A stretch of DNA of 8,176 nt, from contig JAFTYS010000012.1 of assembly GCA_017461285.1 (NCBI GenBank), forward strand, positions 1 through 8,176, read 5' to 3'. A program made the position numbers and the translations under genes. The notes beneath the pieces are model-generated. The model made no database searches. It was not told the DNA's origin and worked only from the letters and a program-made list of their open reading frames with translations. The DNA comes from Bacteroidales bacterium. GTDB lineage: Bacteria; Bacteroidota; Bacteroidia; Bacteroidales; UBA932. Below, piece after piece: positions 7,161 to 8,176 of the stretch; position 1 is the stretch's first letter, and each line of letters opens with the position of its first letter.

Positions 7161-8176
7161 ATGAATGCTATAAAGAAATTTTTAGTAACGATCATCTCAG
7201 GACTTGCCCTCACCGGCTGTTTTGATATGACAGAGCGTCCTTACACATTGCTTGATGCTTCAAACTATTTTACAGATGAGAACTCTATCAAGCAGGTAAT
7301 TGCCCATATCTACGCGCAGGAGCAGAGCGACCTTTCGGAGCTCTACTGGTACGCTCAGGAACTTTCTGCAGACCAGATCACCTGGCGTTCATGGAACGGT
7401 GGTTCATGGGGCTGGGACTCAGGTGACAAGTTCGTGCTTTCTACACACACCTGGAATCCTTCTTCAAACTATGTGAACAGGATATGGAACGGTGCATGGA
7501 CCGCTATCGGCCTCTGCAACAACTTCATCACTGACCTCGAGGCTATCAGCGCATCTTCTCTCGGAATCTCTGAGGCACAGAAGAGAGCTTATATCGATGA
7601 GGTGCGTACTTTCCGCGTATACTGCTACTACAATGTGTTCGAGGTGTTCGGTGGAGTGATTCCGTTGACTACATCTACAGATACATCGATCCTTCCTGTA
7701 AGTGCCATGGACGGCATGACATTCGAGGAAGGATGTAAGAAGATCTGTGACTGGATGATCGACGAGCTCGATGACGCATTGGAGTCTCTCGCTGTAAACG
7801 GTTCAGTAAACCGTTGTAACCAGGCGATGAACCGTATGATCAAGATGAGGATCCTCCTCAACTCGGAAGTCTTCACAGGCGAGGCACGCTTCGGCGAGTG
7901 CAAGCTTCTTGCAAAGGACATCATCGACGGAAAGTTCGGTTCATACGCTATCGCAGATGACTACAAGGCCATCTATTCAGCAAACAATAACACCGAGTGC
8001 AAGGAAATCGTGTTCGCATTCTCAAGCGACGTCGTTTATAACAAGAGGTCGACCAACATGCGTAACGGTCCGTTCATGAGCTACGTGTTCACAGCATACT
8101 TCAACACAAAGGAAGAGCATGCAGGATGGAACTGCTGCTGCGTGACCCCTTCATTCGACAACTCAAGCAACTTCTA
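7161..8176 (+). CDS. susD-like: SusD/RagB-family glycan-binding lipoprotein (3' end beyond window)
   Basis: The reading frame stays open from the ATG to the window edge: 338 codons plus two bases, about two thirds of a usual SusD. These lipoproteins cap the SusC barrel and bind the glycan at the surface. Residues 1-20 are a lipoprotein signal with lipobox LTGC, so C20 would be lipidated; Asp and Glu just after it resemble the surface-export signal of Bacteroidota lipoproteins. RIWNGAWTAIGLCNNFI and the segment 147-169, containing FRVYCYYNVF and FGGVIPL, match the conserved TPR-like helices of the family (usual form: FLRAYYYF, then FGGVPL). The purine-rich stretch AAAAGGAAAA at 7144-7153 precedes the start. 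The visible part holds 11 cysteines, including three in a row at 325-327, which is odd for an exported protein; the SusC partner has two in its whole length. Neighbour and order are as in classic susCD pairs. Confidence 0.95.
   Translation, partial: MNAIKKFLVTIISGLALTGCFDMTERPYTLLDASNYFTDENSIKQVIAHIYAQEQSDLSELYWYAQELSADQITWRSWNGGSWGWDSGDKFVLSTHTWNPSSNYVNRIWNGAWTAIGLCNNFITDLEAISASSLGISEAQKRAYIDEVRTFRVYCYYNVFEVFGGVIPLTTSTDTSILPVSAMDGMTFEEGCKKICDWMIDELDDALESLAVNGSVNRCNQAMNRMIKMRILLNSEVFTGEARFGECKLLAKDIIDGKFGSYAIADDYKAIYSANNNTECKEIVFAFSSDVVYNKRSTNMRNGPFMSYVFTAYFNTKEEHAGWNCCCVTPSFDNSSNF

Overview
The window looks like part of a polysaccharide utilisation locus (PUL) from a member of the Bacteroidota, most likely order Bacteroidales. 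Evidence: an adjacent SusC/RagA-type TonB-linked outer-membrane porin gene and SusD/RagB-type lipoprotein gene, a secreted family GH31 glycosidase, A/T-rich translation starts without clear Shine-Dalgarno sites, and one intergenic match to the Bacteroides promoter consensus (TTTG, then TAnnTTTG). Base composition is moderate and codons often end in C or G. The family or genus cannot be resolved from sequence alone.

Layout: (1) 1-81, short leader with a weak promoter-like match. (2) 82-2598 (+), secreted GH31 alpha-glycosidase, complete, with an unusual WLDWQQ nucleophile motif and an extra C-terminal helical tail. (3) 2600-3988 (-), DUF4886/SGNH-hydrolase-like exported protein, convergent with the GH31 gene; the two stop codons are one base apart. 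A long hairpin followed by four T residues, well placed to terminate the GH31 transcript, lies inside the 3' end of this opposing gene. (4) 3989-4171, divergent control region with a good consensus promoter toward susC and short direct repeats, one overlapping the susC start codon. (5) 4172-7132 (+), complete SusC-like porin. (6) 7161-8176 (+), SusD-like lipoprotein, cut by the window end after 338 codons.

How they may work together (inference): the SusC/SusD pair captures and imports an oligosaccharide across the outer membrane, the GH31 enzyme removes alpha-linked sugars from it, and the SGNH-like protein may remove an ester decoration such as acetyl. The glycan cannot be identified from these four genes. 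No RNA genes, mobile elements, CRISPR arrays or clearly broken genes were seen. All genes belong to known families; the less ordinary features are the embedded terminator-like hairpin, the repeat arrangement before susC, the GH31 catalytic motif and the cysteine-rich SusD.
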